Shown here in pieces: positions 14,341-20,754 of a stretch of 20,754 nt of DNA. The translations under genes and the position numbers were made by a program. This DNA is from Streptomyces violaceoruber (lineage in GTDB: Bacteria > Actinomycetota > Actinomycetes > Streptomycetales > Streptomycetaceae), in NCBI GenBank assembly GCA_000720805.1, contig JODI01000115.1:1-20754 (forward strand), given 5' to 3'. Position 1 is the first letter of the stretch. The number at the start of each line of letters is the position of its first letter. The notes beneath the pieces were generated by a model. That model was not told where the DNA came from, did no database searches, and was given only the letters and a program-made list of their open reading frames with translations.

Positions 14341-17300
14341 GCGGGATCACGGACTTGGACGCGCTCCGTCAGGCGATGGCGGAGAACTCCGAGCAGCCGG
14401 AGGGGCCGGCCCGCAACGCGCGCGCGGAGCAGTTGCTCGCCGAGGCGGAGAAGCTGAACGTCCCGCTCGCGGTGATCGAGGCGCTCGGGCACCAGCTGAA
14501 GGTCTACAACTACAGCTCCGAGAAGGACAAGATGTTCGTCCCCTTCGCGCGTCTGCTGCGCATGTGGGACGAGCGGCCCGGGGACTTCGACGAGTACGAG
14601 ACGCACTCGCTGCACTGGGTCTTCAAGTGGATGTCGTCCGGCATGCTCGACCAGCCGCACATTCCGCTGGCTTCCGTCGAGAAGTGGCTCGGCGAGATGG
14701 AGCACCGCTACCGGCTCGCCGGTCACTCCGAACGGGCCGTGCGGAGCGCCGAGTTCAGCGTGGCCGCGCACATCGGGGACGTGGCGCGGGCGGAGCGGGC
14801 GTACGCCGCGTGGCTGGCCGCCGACCGCGACAGCATGGCCGACTGCCACGCCTGCGAGCTGCACGGGCAGGGCTGGTGGCAGGCGGAGCGGGGGCGGGAC
14901 GCCGAGGCGCTGGAGCTGTGGGCGCCGGTCCTGGAGGGCGAGTTCAGTTGCGCCCACGAGCCGCACACGGTCCTCGCGTCCTCCCTGGCGCCCCTGCTGC
15001 GGCTGGGCCGTGTGGACGAGGCGCGCGCCCACCATCTGCGGGGCTTCAGGCTCGTACGGGCCATGGAGAGCATGCGCGGCGCCTACGCGGACCACGTGGA
15101 GTTCTGCGCGCTGACCGGCAACGAGGCGCGCGCGCTGGAGCTGCTCGCGGAGCGGCCGGCGTACTTCACGGACGACGGGCATCCGCGCAGCGCTCTGGAC
15201 TTCATGGCCGTGGTGACGCTGCTCATGGACCGGCTGACCGAGCTCGGGCTCGCCGACCAGCAGGTGCCGGGGCCGGCCGGCCGGGCGTGGACCGCCCGCG
15301 AACTCGCCGCCCACGCGCGCGGACAGGCCCTCGCGCTGGCCGCCCGCTTCGACGAACGCAACGGCACCGGGCACGTCAGCGAGCGGGCACGCGCGCGTAT
15401 GGCGCAACGGCCTCTGGTGGAGAGGCTGCCCCTGGGGGTGCGTTCGGTCCGGACCGCCCCTGTGGCGCCGGTCGCGCAGGTGCCGGCGACCGGGGGCCCC
15501 GAGGAGCCCGACCTGGCAGCGCTGCTCACCGAGGCGCGGCGGCTGTCGGACACGCTGCAGCCGAACGCCGTCGAGGCGTGGGCGGCCGTCGCGCGCGCCG
15601 CGGAGGGAGTCGAGCTGGACGCCCGCGACCGGGCGGAGATCGCCGACCACCGGGCCATGGACCTCGGCCCGGAGGGCATGCCTTTCTTCGAACGCGCCGC
15701 CGAACTGTACGCGGAGGCCGGTGACCCGGGCGAAGCCCTGGCGGCACACACGCGTGCGGCCTACGTCCGTGCCCTCACGGGCCACGTGGACGAGGCGCTC
15801 GCGGCGGTCGCCGGGCCCTACGACGAGATCCTCGCGCTGTACGCCGAGGGCGGGACGGGCGTACAGCAGACGGCGTCCGTGCTGATGGGACGGGCGCGGA
15901 TCCTCATGCGGCGGTTGCAGGAGGGGGACGAGCCGCGTGAGGAGCCCGGCCCGGACGACGAGCCTCTTGAGGGCGCGGCGGTGAACGGCGGCTCCGTGGC
16001 GGGCGATGAGGTCGGTGGCGGCTCCGCGGAGGGCTCGGTCGGGACGGACGGGCTCGTGGAGAAGGCTGCCGGGACGGACAGGCTGGTGAAGGAGGCTGCC
16101 GGGACGGACCGGCTCGAAGAGGGGCCCGCCGTCACGGACGGCCTCGTAGGGGGGCCTGCTGGAACACACGGACTTGCAGAGGGGGCCGCGCGAACGGGCG
16201 ACCTTGCAGAGGGGCCCGCTGGAACGCACAGCCTCGAAGAGGGTTCGGCCCGCGCTGAGAGCCTCCTGGAGACCTCCACGGGAATCGACCGCTCTCAGGG
16301 TGACGCAAGTGGAGGCGGTGGCTCCTCGTTCGGCTCGGTGCTCGCCGAGGCGGAGATGGCCGCGCGGGAGGTGCTGGCCCTGGTCGACGGGCGCATCGGG
16401 GACGACGTCCGGCTGGCCACGCGGGCCGCCGAGGCGCAGGCCATGCTCGCGGAGCTGGCGGCACAGTCCGGGGACACGGAGACGGCCGCGGAGCTGTTCA
16501 CGCGGGCGGCGGAGGGATTCGTCGGGGCCGGACTGCCGTGGTTCGCCGTGGAGTACGAGGCCCGGCTCGCCGCGCTCGCGCACCACCTCGGCGACCTGAC
16601 CGAGACGGAACGGGCACTGCGGTCCGCCCTGGAGCACGGCGGACCGCACCTGGAGCCGACGGGGCGGGCACAGCTGCACCTCCAGCTCGCCGAGGTCGTC
16701 GGCGGCCGGGGGAACGCCGAGGAGGCCGCCGAGCACGCCCTGGAGGCGGCGCACTGGGCCGACGAGGCCGGGGAGGGTCCCACACTCGGCACCTGGGCCC
16801 GGCACCAGCTCGGCGGGTTCCTGCTGCGGCAGGGCCGCTGGGCCGAGGCCGCGGAGGTGCTGGAGTCGGCGCTGCCCGACCTGAGCCCCGAGACGCACGG
16901 TGACGGCGCGATCGTGCAGACGCAGTGGTGGCTCGGCGACTGCCTGAGCGAACTCGGCGAGCACCGACAGGCGGCCGAACGGCGGCTCCAGGCGGCCGAG
17001 ATCGCCCGGCACTGGCCGGAGCAGCACGACCACGCGACGCTCGCCCATCTCGCCGCCGAGTCCCTCGGACAGGCGGGGCTGCCCGCCGAGGCGGACCGCG
17101 CTTACGCGCGCGCGGGCGAGCTGTGGCGGGCCCTGGGCAACGTCCACGGACTCGTCCGCTCGCTACGGGCCCGCGCCTGGCTCGCGCTGCGCACCGAGGA
17201 CGGGCCCGACGCGGCGCGCGAGTTGATGGCGGGCGCGGTCCGTGAGTGCGAGGCGGCGCTGGGGGCGGCCCCGGACGACGAGGAGACGCGGCTTCGCCTG

Positions 17301-17651
17301 GTGGCCGAACGCGGCCACACCCACCGGCAGTTCGGTGACCTGCTCGCCCGTTCCGCCGCCGAGGACGCCGAGGACGACTCGATCCGGGCCGTGCTGGAGG
17401 AAGCCCTGGCCCAGGTGGCGGAGGCGATCGTCGTGTTCTCCGCCCTGGGACCAGAGGCCCTGCCCAGCCGCACCGGCGCCGAACTCGCCGCGGGCTGGCT
17501 GGAGGCCGACCTGAGCCGTCCCGCGGACGCGGCCGCACGCGCGCGTGCGGTGCTGGCGGCCTACGCCGGGGACCAGGACGAGACCGCGCGGGCACGTCGG
17601 TCCGAGGCCCGCCAACTGCTCGACGTGGTGGAGGAGCAGACGGCCGGCTGA
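14337..17651 (+). CDS. Large TPR-like helical-repeat protein coupled to the Hsp90-like ATPase
   Basis: A 1104-residue protein without signal peptide or membrane segment. Residues 1-380 and 390-545 are helix-turn-helix repeats of TPR type (for example SERAVRSAEFSVAAHIGDVARAERAYAAWLAAD, GRDAEALELWAPVLEG, ERAAELYAEAGDPGEALAAHTRAAYVRAL). Residues about 546-670 are a disordered, Gly/Glu-rich linker containing nine 10-residue repeats. Residues about 675-1100 form a second TPR array (DTETAAELFTRAAEGFVGAGL, TLGTWARHQLGGFLLRQGRWAEAAEVLESAL, ADRAYARAGELWRALGN). No catalytic motif is evident. The ATGA overlap with the Hsp90-like gene and the known habit of TPR proteins to serve as Hsp90 partners suggest a co-chaperone or client scaffold; that is inference. 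The stop at 17651 is followed by degenerate copies of the gene's last bases. Confidence 0.85.
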   Translation: MSGITDLDALRQAMAENSEQPEGPARNARAEQLLAEAEKLNVPLAVIEALGHQLKVYNYSSEKDKMFVPFARLLRMWDERPGDFDEYETHSLHWVFKWMSSGMLDQPHIPLASVEKWLGEMEHRYRLAGHSERAVRSAEFSVAAHIGDVARAERAYAAWLAADRDSMADCHACELHGQGWWQAERGRDAEALELWAPVLEGEFSCAHEPHTVLASSLAPLLRLGRVDEARAHHLRGFRLVRAMESMRGAYADHVEFCALTGNEARALELLAERPAYFTDDGHPRSALDFMAVVTLLMDRLTELGLADQQVPGPAGRAWTARELAAHARGQALALAARFDERNGTGHVSERARARMAQRPLVERLPLGVRSVRTAPVAPVAQVPATGGPEEPDLAALLTEARRLSDTLQPNAVEAWAAVARAAEGVELDARDRAEIADHRAMDLGPEGMPFFERAAELYAEAGDPGEALAAHTRAAYVRALTGHVDEALAAVAGPYDEILALYAEGGTGVQQTASVLMGRARILMRRLQEGDEPREEPGPDDEPLEGAAVNGGSVAGDEVGGGSAEGSVGTDGLVEKAAGTDRLVKEAAGTDRLEEGPAVTDGLVGGPAGTHGLAEGAARTGDLAEGPAGTHSLEEGSARAESLLETSTGIDRSQGDASGGGGSSFGSVLAEAEMAAREVLALVDGRIGDDVRLATRAAEAQAMLAELAAQSGDTETAAELFTRAAEGFVGAGLPWFAVEYEARLAALAHHLGDLTETERALRSALEHGGPHLEPTGRAQLHLQLAEVVGGRGNAEEAAEHALEAAHWADEAGEGPTLGTWARHQLGGFLLRQGRWAEAAEVLESALPDLSPETHGDGAIVQTQWWLGDCLSELGEHRQAAERRLQAAEIARHWPEQHDHATLAHLAAESLGQAGLPAEADRAYARAGELWRALGNVHGLVRSLRARAWLALRTEDGPDAARELMAGAVRECEAALGAAPDDEETRLRLVAERGHTHRQFGDLLARSAAEDAEDDSIRAVLEEALAQVAEAIVVFSALGPEALPSRTGAELAAGWLEADLSRPADAAARARAVLAAYAGDQDETARARRSEARQLLDVVEEQTAG
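16041..16310 (+). repeat. Nine tandem 30-bp units encoding a 10-residue repeat
   Basis: Nine exactly in-register 30-base units encode decapeptides of the form GTDGLVEGPA: GTDGLVEKAA, GTDRLVKEAA, GTDRLEEGPA, VTDGLVGGPA, GTHGLAEGAA, RTGDLAEGPA, GTHSLEEGSA, RAESLLETST and GIDRSQGDAS. They cover residues 569-658 of the TPR-like protein. The first units are most alike and the last decay, which fits stepwise expansion from one end. Confidence 0.93.
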
Positions 17652-18083
17652 GCAGCGGGTGGGGAAGGGCAGCCGGGCGGCGGGCGGCCAGGCGGACAGC
17701 CGGTCGAACAGGGGAGGGCCCGCGACAGCCAGTCGGCTGAGCAGCGGGCAGGGGACGGACAGCCACTCGAGTGGCAGACGGGGAAGGCTCACGAGGTCGT
17801 CCCGCAGCCGGGTCGCGGGCAGGTCGACCTCAGCCGACCGGGCGGCCTGCGTTGAAACCGACAGCCGACCGGGCAACTGGGCGGCGAACAGCCGGTCAGC
17901 CGATCGGCAGACGCACAGCAGACAGCCAGCTCAGCGGCGTTCGGGAAGAGGCAGGCCGCAAAGGACCCCGCACCCGCACCCGCACCCGCACCCGCACCCG
18001 CACCCGCACCCGCACCCGCACCGGACCATCACCGCACCAGACCATCACCATGCCCCTGCCGTAGCGGCGACCGCGAAACGCGG
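17652..18083. other. Gene-free low-complexity region between convergent genes
   Basis: These 432 bases between the TPR-like gene and the fakA-like gene hold no credible coding sequence. They contain degenerate ACAGCC-type repeats, a partial duplicate of the TPR gene's end (CGGCTGAGCAGCGGG at 17645 and again at 17734), the 14-bp palindrome GCCACTCGAGTGGC (17762-17775), and a perfect hexanucleotide array (17968-18021). No T-tailed terminator is seen for either gene. Confidence 0.7.
17968..18021. repeat. (CCGCAC)9 perfect hexanucleotide tandem repeat
   Basis: Nine uninterrupted CCGCAC units (54 bp) lie about 60 bp past the end of the fakA-like gene. Simple hexamer arrays of this length are prone to slippage and copy-number change. 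Forward frames would read Pro-His or Arg-Thr repeats, but neither belongs to a supported gene. Confidence 0.95.
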
Positions 18084-19826
18084 CTACTCGACCCCGATGA
18101 GCAGCACGGCCCCCTGCCGCCCGCCCCGGTACACCACCGTGTCGACGGCGAGGTACGACTCCCGGACCCGCGCTTCCAGGTGGTCGGCGACGGCGTCGGG
18201 GGCCTCGTCGCCCAGGACCAGGGTGACCAGTTCGCCGCCGGCCGAGAGCATGCGGTCGAGGACGGTCTCCGCGGTCGCCCGGACGTCCGCGCCGATCACG
18301 GCCACGTCTCCCTCGATGAGCCCGAGGACGTCACCGGCCTGGCAGATGCCGGCCATGGTCCATGACTGGCGTTCCGCGACGACGACTTCGGCGTACCGGG
18401 TGGCTCCGGCCGCCGAGGTCATCGTCACGACGTCCTCGTCGAAGCGGCGTTCCGGCTCGTGCACGGCGAGCGCGGCGATGCCCTGGACCGCGGAGCGGGT
18501 CGGGATGAGGGCCACCCGGATACCCTCGGTGCGGGCCTGTTCGGCCGCCGCGGCCGCGGTGTGGCGCAGATCCGCGTCGTTGGGCAGCAGCACCACCTCG
18601 CGCGCGTGGGCACGCCGTACGGCCTCCACGAGCTCCCCGCTCGCGGGCGGTTCCCCGGGCCGGGCGAGGACGGTGGTCGCGCCCGCCTCGGTGTACAGCC
18701 CGGCGAGTCCCTCACCGGGGACGACGGCCACGACGGCACGCTGGACCCGCTCCCGGGGCGGCCGCCCGGCACCGGTGGTGTGCACATCGCCGAGCCCGAA
18801 ATGGGTGATCCTGATCCGGTACGGCCGCCCGGCCTCGACGCCCGCCTCCACGGCGGCGCCCGCGTCGTCGACGTGCACATGGACGTTCCACAGCCCGTCG
18901 CCGCCCACCACGACGAGCGAGTCCCCGAGGGCGTCGAGCCTGGACCGAAGCCACTCGACCGCCTCGTCCTCCGCCTCCAGGAGGTAGACCACCTCGAAGG
19001 CCGGCCCGCTCTCCACCGGACGCGCCGGCCCGTCCCCGCAAGCCCCGACGTCGTCCGGATCCGCCGGATCCGCGGACCCGCGCGCGGGGGACGCCACACC
19101 GCCGCGCCCCTGCCGCTCGACACCCTCCACGCGCGCGTGCGTCCCGGAACCGGACACCACGCCCGGCGACTCCCCCGTGAACGTCTCCGCCAAGGCCCCG
19201 AGGACCGCCACCAGCCCCCGTCCGCCCGCGTCCACCACCCCGGCGCGCTCCAGGACGGCCAGCTGGCCAGGAGTCGCGGCAAGGGCCGTGCAGGCACCCT
19301 CGTGGGCGGCCCGGGCCACCGCCGCGCAGTCGCCCTCGGCTCCGGTGGCCGCGTCGGCGGCGGCCGAGGCGACCGTGAGGACCGTGCCCTCGACCGGGTG
19401 GGCCACGGCCCGGCGGGCGGAGTCGGCCGCGTGCCGCAGCGCGGACTTGAGGCCCTGGCCGTCGGTGTGAGCGGCCTCACCGTCGGCGGCGAGCACCTGC
19501 GCCATGCCCCGCAGCAACTGCGCGAGGATCGTCCCCGAATTGCCTCGCGCGCCGATCAGCGCCCCGTGCGCCATCGCCCGCACGGCATCGGCGAGGGTCG
19601 GCTCGCCGAGGGCCCGGTCGGCCTCGTGACCGGCGAACACCGCCTCCACGGCTCCGGCGGCGGACTCCACGGTGAGATACAGGTTGGTGCCGGTGTCCCC
19701 GTCCGCGACGGGATACACGTTGATCGCGTCGATCTCCTCCCGCGCCCGTCCGAGCGCGGTCAGTGCCAGACCGCACCAGGTGCGCACCGCGAGAGCATCG
19801 AAGAATGTCTGCGGCACCTGCGCCAC
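18084..19826 (-). CDS. DAK2/DhaL-domain kinase subunit, FakA (YloV)-like
   Basis: A 580-residue protein of the FakA/YloV family. FakA phosphorylates a fatty acid presented by the lipid-binding partner FakB (DegV family), feeding phospholipid synthesis. The N-terminal DhaL domain (about 1-205) carries INVYPVADGDTGTN (35-48), whose Asp residues hold Mg-ATP, and GARGNSGTI (92-100). A poorly conserved charged linker with DPADPDD lies near 270-290. The C-terminal domains include WNVHVHVDD (around 315), a His-x-His motif typical of the FakA middle domain, and end AVLLIGVE. GTG 19826 is chosen because GGGAGG lies 5 nt upstream; GTG 19817 is the next candidate. It is divergent from rpmB, a linkage (rpmB-yloV-recG) that is also known in Firmicutes. 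No FakB gene is present in the window, so the lipid role is by family only. Confidence 0.92.
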   Translation of the reverse strand: MAQVPQTFFDALAVRTWCGLALTALGRAREEIDAINVYPVADGDTGTNLYLTVESAAGAVEAVFAGHEADRALGEPTLADAVRAMAHGALIGARGNSGTILAQLLRGMAQVLAADGEAAHTDGQGLKSALRHAADSARRAVAHPVEGTVLTVASAAADAATGAEGDCAAVARAAHEGACTALAATPGQLAVLERAGVVDAGGRGLVAVLGALAETFTGESPGVVSGSGTHARVEGVERQGRGGVASPARGSADPADPDDVGACGDGPARPVESGPAFEVVYLLEAEDEAVEWLRSRLDALGDSLVVVGGDGLWNVHVHVDDAGAAVEAGVEAGRPYRIRITHFGLGDVHTTGAGRPPRERVQRAVVAVVPGEGLAGLYTEAGATTVLARPGEPPASGELVEAVRRAHAREVVLLPNDADLRHTAAAAAEQARTEGIRVALIPTRSAVQGIAALAVHEPERRFDEDVVTMTSAAGATRYAEVVVAERQSWTMAGICQAGDVLGLIEGDVAVIGADVRATAETVLDRMLSAGGELVTLVLGDEAPDAVADHLEARVRESYLAVDTVVYRGGRQGAVLLIGVE

Positions 19827-20085
19827 CTGCGCCTCCCTGAGCTGCTGGACGTGGGACGCAGCGTAGACCTCGGGGGGCGGTCCACCGGAAGCGGGCCGGA
19901 GCAGAGCGCTGAGCAGCCATGGTAGTTTCGTTCTACTGGCGCGGTCGTTGTATGCTGCTCCGGTTGCCCGATCCAGATCGGGCATTCTCCCCCTGGCAGC
20001 GCCACTCAGATCTCTGATCCTACGATCTCGATCCCCGGCATGCCGGGATCCACCGTAAGTGCATCTGAAGTCTTTGGAGTGACCC
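19827..20085. promoter_or_regulatory. Divergent promoter region of fakA-like gene and rpmB, with two palindromes
   Basis: Two inverted repeats stand out in this 259-bp divergent spacer: GCCCGATC-CA-GATCGGGC (19966-19983, perfect 8-bp arms) and CCCGGCATGCCGGG (20034-20047, perfect 14 bp, extendable to GATCC on both sides with one bulge). TATGCT at 19951 and TACGAT near 20023-20028 could be plus-strand -10 boxes for rpmB, but neither has a convincing -35. The palindrome at 20034 lies in the rpmB leader. Confidence 0.5.
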
Positions 20086-20271
20086 GTGGCTGCCAACTGC
20101 GACGTCTGCGGCAAGGGGCCGGGCTTCGGCAACAACATCTCGCACTCGCACCGCCGTACGCCCCGTCGCTGGAACCCGAACATCCAGCGTGTGCGTACCG
20201 TGGTGGGCGGGACGCCGAAGCGCGTGAACGCTTGCACCTCGTGCATCAAGGCCGGCAAGGTCTCGCGCTGA
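20086..20271 (+). CDS. rpmB: Ribosomal protein bL28, zinc-binding form
   Basis: A 61-residue 50S protein, [32 protein letters not shown] to KAGKVSR. The Cys pairs CDVC (5-8) and CTSC near 50 form a zinc ribbon, marking the zinc-replete paralogue. GTG 20086 has GGAG seven bases upstream. The gene is monocistronic: it is divergent from the fakA-like gene and followed by a strong terminator, with thiD convergent on it. Confidence 0.97.
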   Translation: MAANCDVCGKGPGFGNNISHSHRRTPRRWNPNIQRVRTVVGGTPKRVNACTSCIKAGKVSR

Positions 20272-20312
20272 CGCACAGCTAAGCGCGCGGCCACTGCTGG
20301 TTCGCTGCAGAT

Positions 20313-20344
20313 AGCCGGTCCCACCCTGGTGGGCCCGGCTTTTT
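20313..20344 (+). terminator. Intrinsic terminator of rpmB
   Basis: AGCCGG-T-CCCACC-CT-GGTGGG-C-CCGGCT forms a 12-bp stem with one mismatch and a two-base loop (in practice four), followed immediately by TTTT to 20344. It begins 41 nt after the rpmB stop. The opposite strand has no T-run, so it serves rpmB. Confidence 0.93.
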
Positions 20345-20427
20345 GCATGCCCACGCCCACCCGCTCGAAGAGTCCGCTCCATCGGGAAGCCGACCGGGAA
20401 GGCGTCGACCGGCATCGGGCAGCGGGA

Positions 20428-20754
20428 CTACCCGGCCCCTTCGGAGCCCTGAGGGTGGAACGCCCAGCCGTGGTCCACCGGTCCGATGCCGCCTCCCAGG
20501 GCGAACCCGGCCGCGATCGCCCCGGTGACGAACTCCTTGGCCGCCGCCACCGCCTCCGGCACGGACTGCCCCTTCGCGAGCTGCGCCGCGATCGCTGAGG
20601 CAAGGGTGCAGCCCGTGCCGTGCGTGTGCCGGTTGTCGTGGCGCGGGGCACGCAGCCAGTACTCCTCGGAACCGTCGGTGAGCAGGTCTACTGCCTGGCT
20701 CCCACCCACCGGCTCTGCCTGGTCCCCACCCACCCCCACTGCCTGGTCCCCACC
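20428..20754 (-). CDS. thiD: Hydroxymethylpyrimidine/phosphomethylpyrimidine kinase, C-terminal part (cut by contig end)
   Basis: ThiD phosphorylates HMP and HMP-P in thiamine synthesis. About 108 C-terminal residues are present. [40 protein letters not shown] is the ribokinase-fold active site, with GTGC forming the anion hole and base region, followed by [20 protein letters not shown]. The usual end (GPVDHGWAF) is present. Upstream of DLLTDG the frame enters 8-residue repeats ([22 protein letters not shown]) that continue to the contig edge. The N-terminal part is missing only because the sequence stops. The neighbourhood rpmB-thiD is usual in Streptomyces. Confidence 0.95.
   Translation of the reverse strand, partial: GGDQAVGVGGDQAEPVGGSQAVDLLTDGSEEYWLRAPRHDNRHTHGTGCTLASAIAAQLAKGQSVPEAVAAAKEFVTGAIAAGFALGGGIGPVDHGWAFHPQGSEGAG
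20691..20754 (-). repeat. 24-bp in-frame tandem repeat in thiD at the contig end
   Basis: Units at 20691-20714, 20715-20738 and 20739-20754 (partial) all begin CTGCCTGG on the plus strand and continue with a CCCCACC-like tract. On the coding strand each adds eight residues of GG(D/S)QA type. The contig terminates inside the third unit, so more copies are likely beyond. Confidence 0.88.

Noticed and set aside
17968..18021. Pro-His or Arg-Thr repeat peptide encoded by (CCGCAC)9
   Set aside because: The frames that contain it extend into antisense of the fakA-like gene or lack a credible start; the repeat is better treated as non-coding.
17968..18021. CRISPR array
   Set aside because: The units are uninterrupted hexamers with no spacers and no cas genes are present.

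Overview
The window is a very GC-rich chromosomal contig from an actinomycete, almost certainly a Streptomyces. The evidence is near-family-identical protein sequences (RNase III, L32, RsmD, CoaD, RecG), many GTG starts, strong codon-position bias, and a conserved core gene order. Its left end is not genomic: bases 1-55 are an Illumina Nextera i7 adapter ending in the Tn5 mosaic end, so smc is cut off artificially. The right end stops inside a 24-bp tandem repeat in thiD, so both ends are assembly breaks.

Layout, left to right. smc (partial, minus) is followed upstream by an isolated 67-aa coiled-coil protein gene with its own UUCG-loop terminator, then a structure-rich intergenic stretch and acyP (acylphosphatase, minus, probably leaderless). 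Next come a membrane-anchored CAP/SCP-domain protein (plus, behind a 24-bp palindrome) and an HxlR-type regulator (plus, probably leaderless, behind a 21-bp operator-like palindrome). A long minus-strand core block follows, in transcription order recG, rsmD, coaD, sepIVA-like, yceD-like DUF177, rpmF, rnc and mutM. It joins DNA repair, rRNA and ribosome maturation, CoA synthesis and septation genes. The neighbourhood rnc-mutM-acyP-smc resembles that of mycobacteria.

Between recG and the fakA-like DAK2 gene lie two plus-strand genes overlapping by ATGA: an Hsp90/HtpG-like ATPase (609 aa) and a 1104-aa TPR-like protein with a nine-fold 10-residue repeat in its linker. They are followed by about 430 bp of low-complexity, repeat-derived DNA including a perfect (CCGCAC)9. 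By recall, fakA-like and recG genes are usually direct neighbours on one strand in Streptomyces, so the pair looks like an accessory module inserted in a core locus. It is the best candidate in the window for an undescribed system.

On the right, the fakA-like gene is divergent from rpmB (L28), which ends in a textbook intrinsic terminator. The contig closes with the 3' part of thiD (thiamine pathway, minus). No tRNA, rRNA, CRISPR array or natural transposase gene was found.
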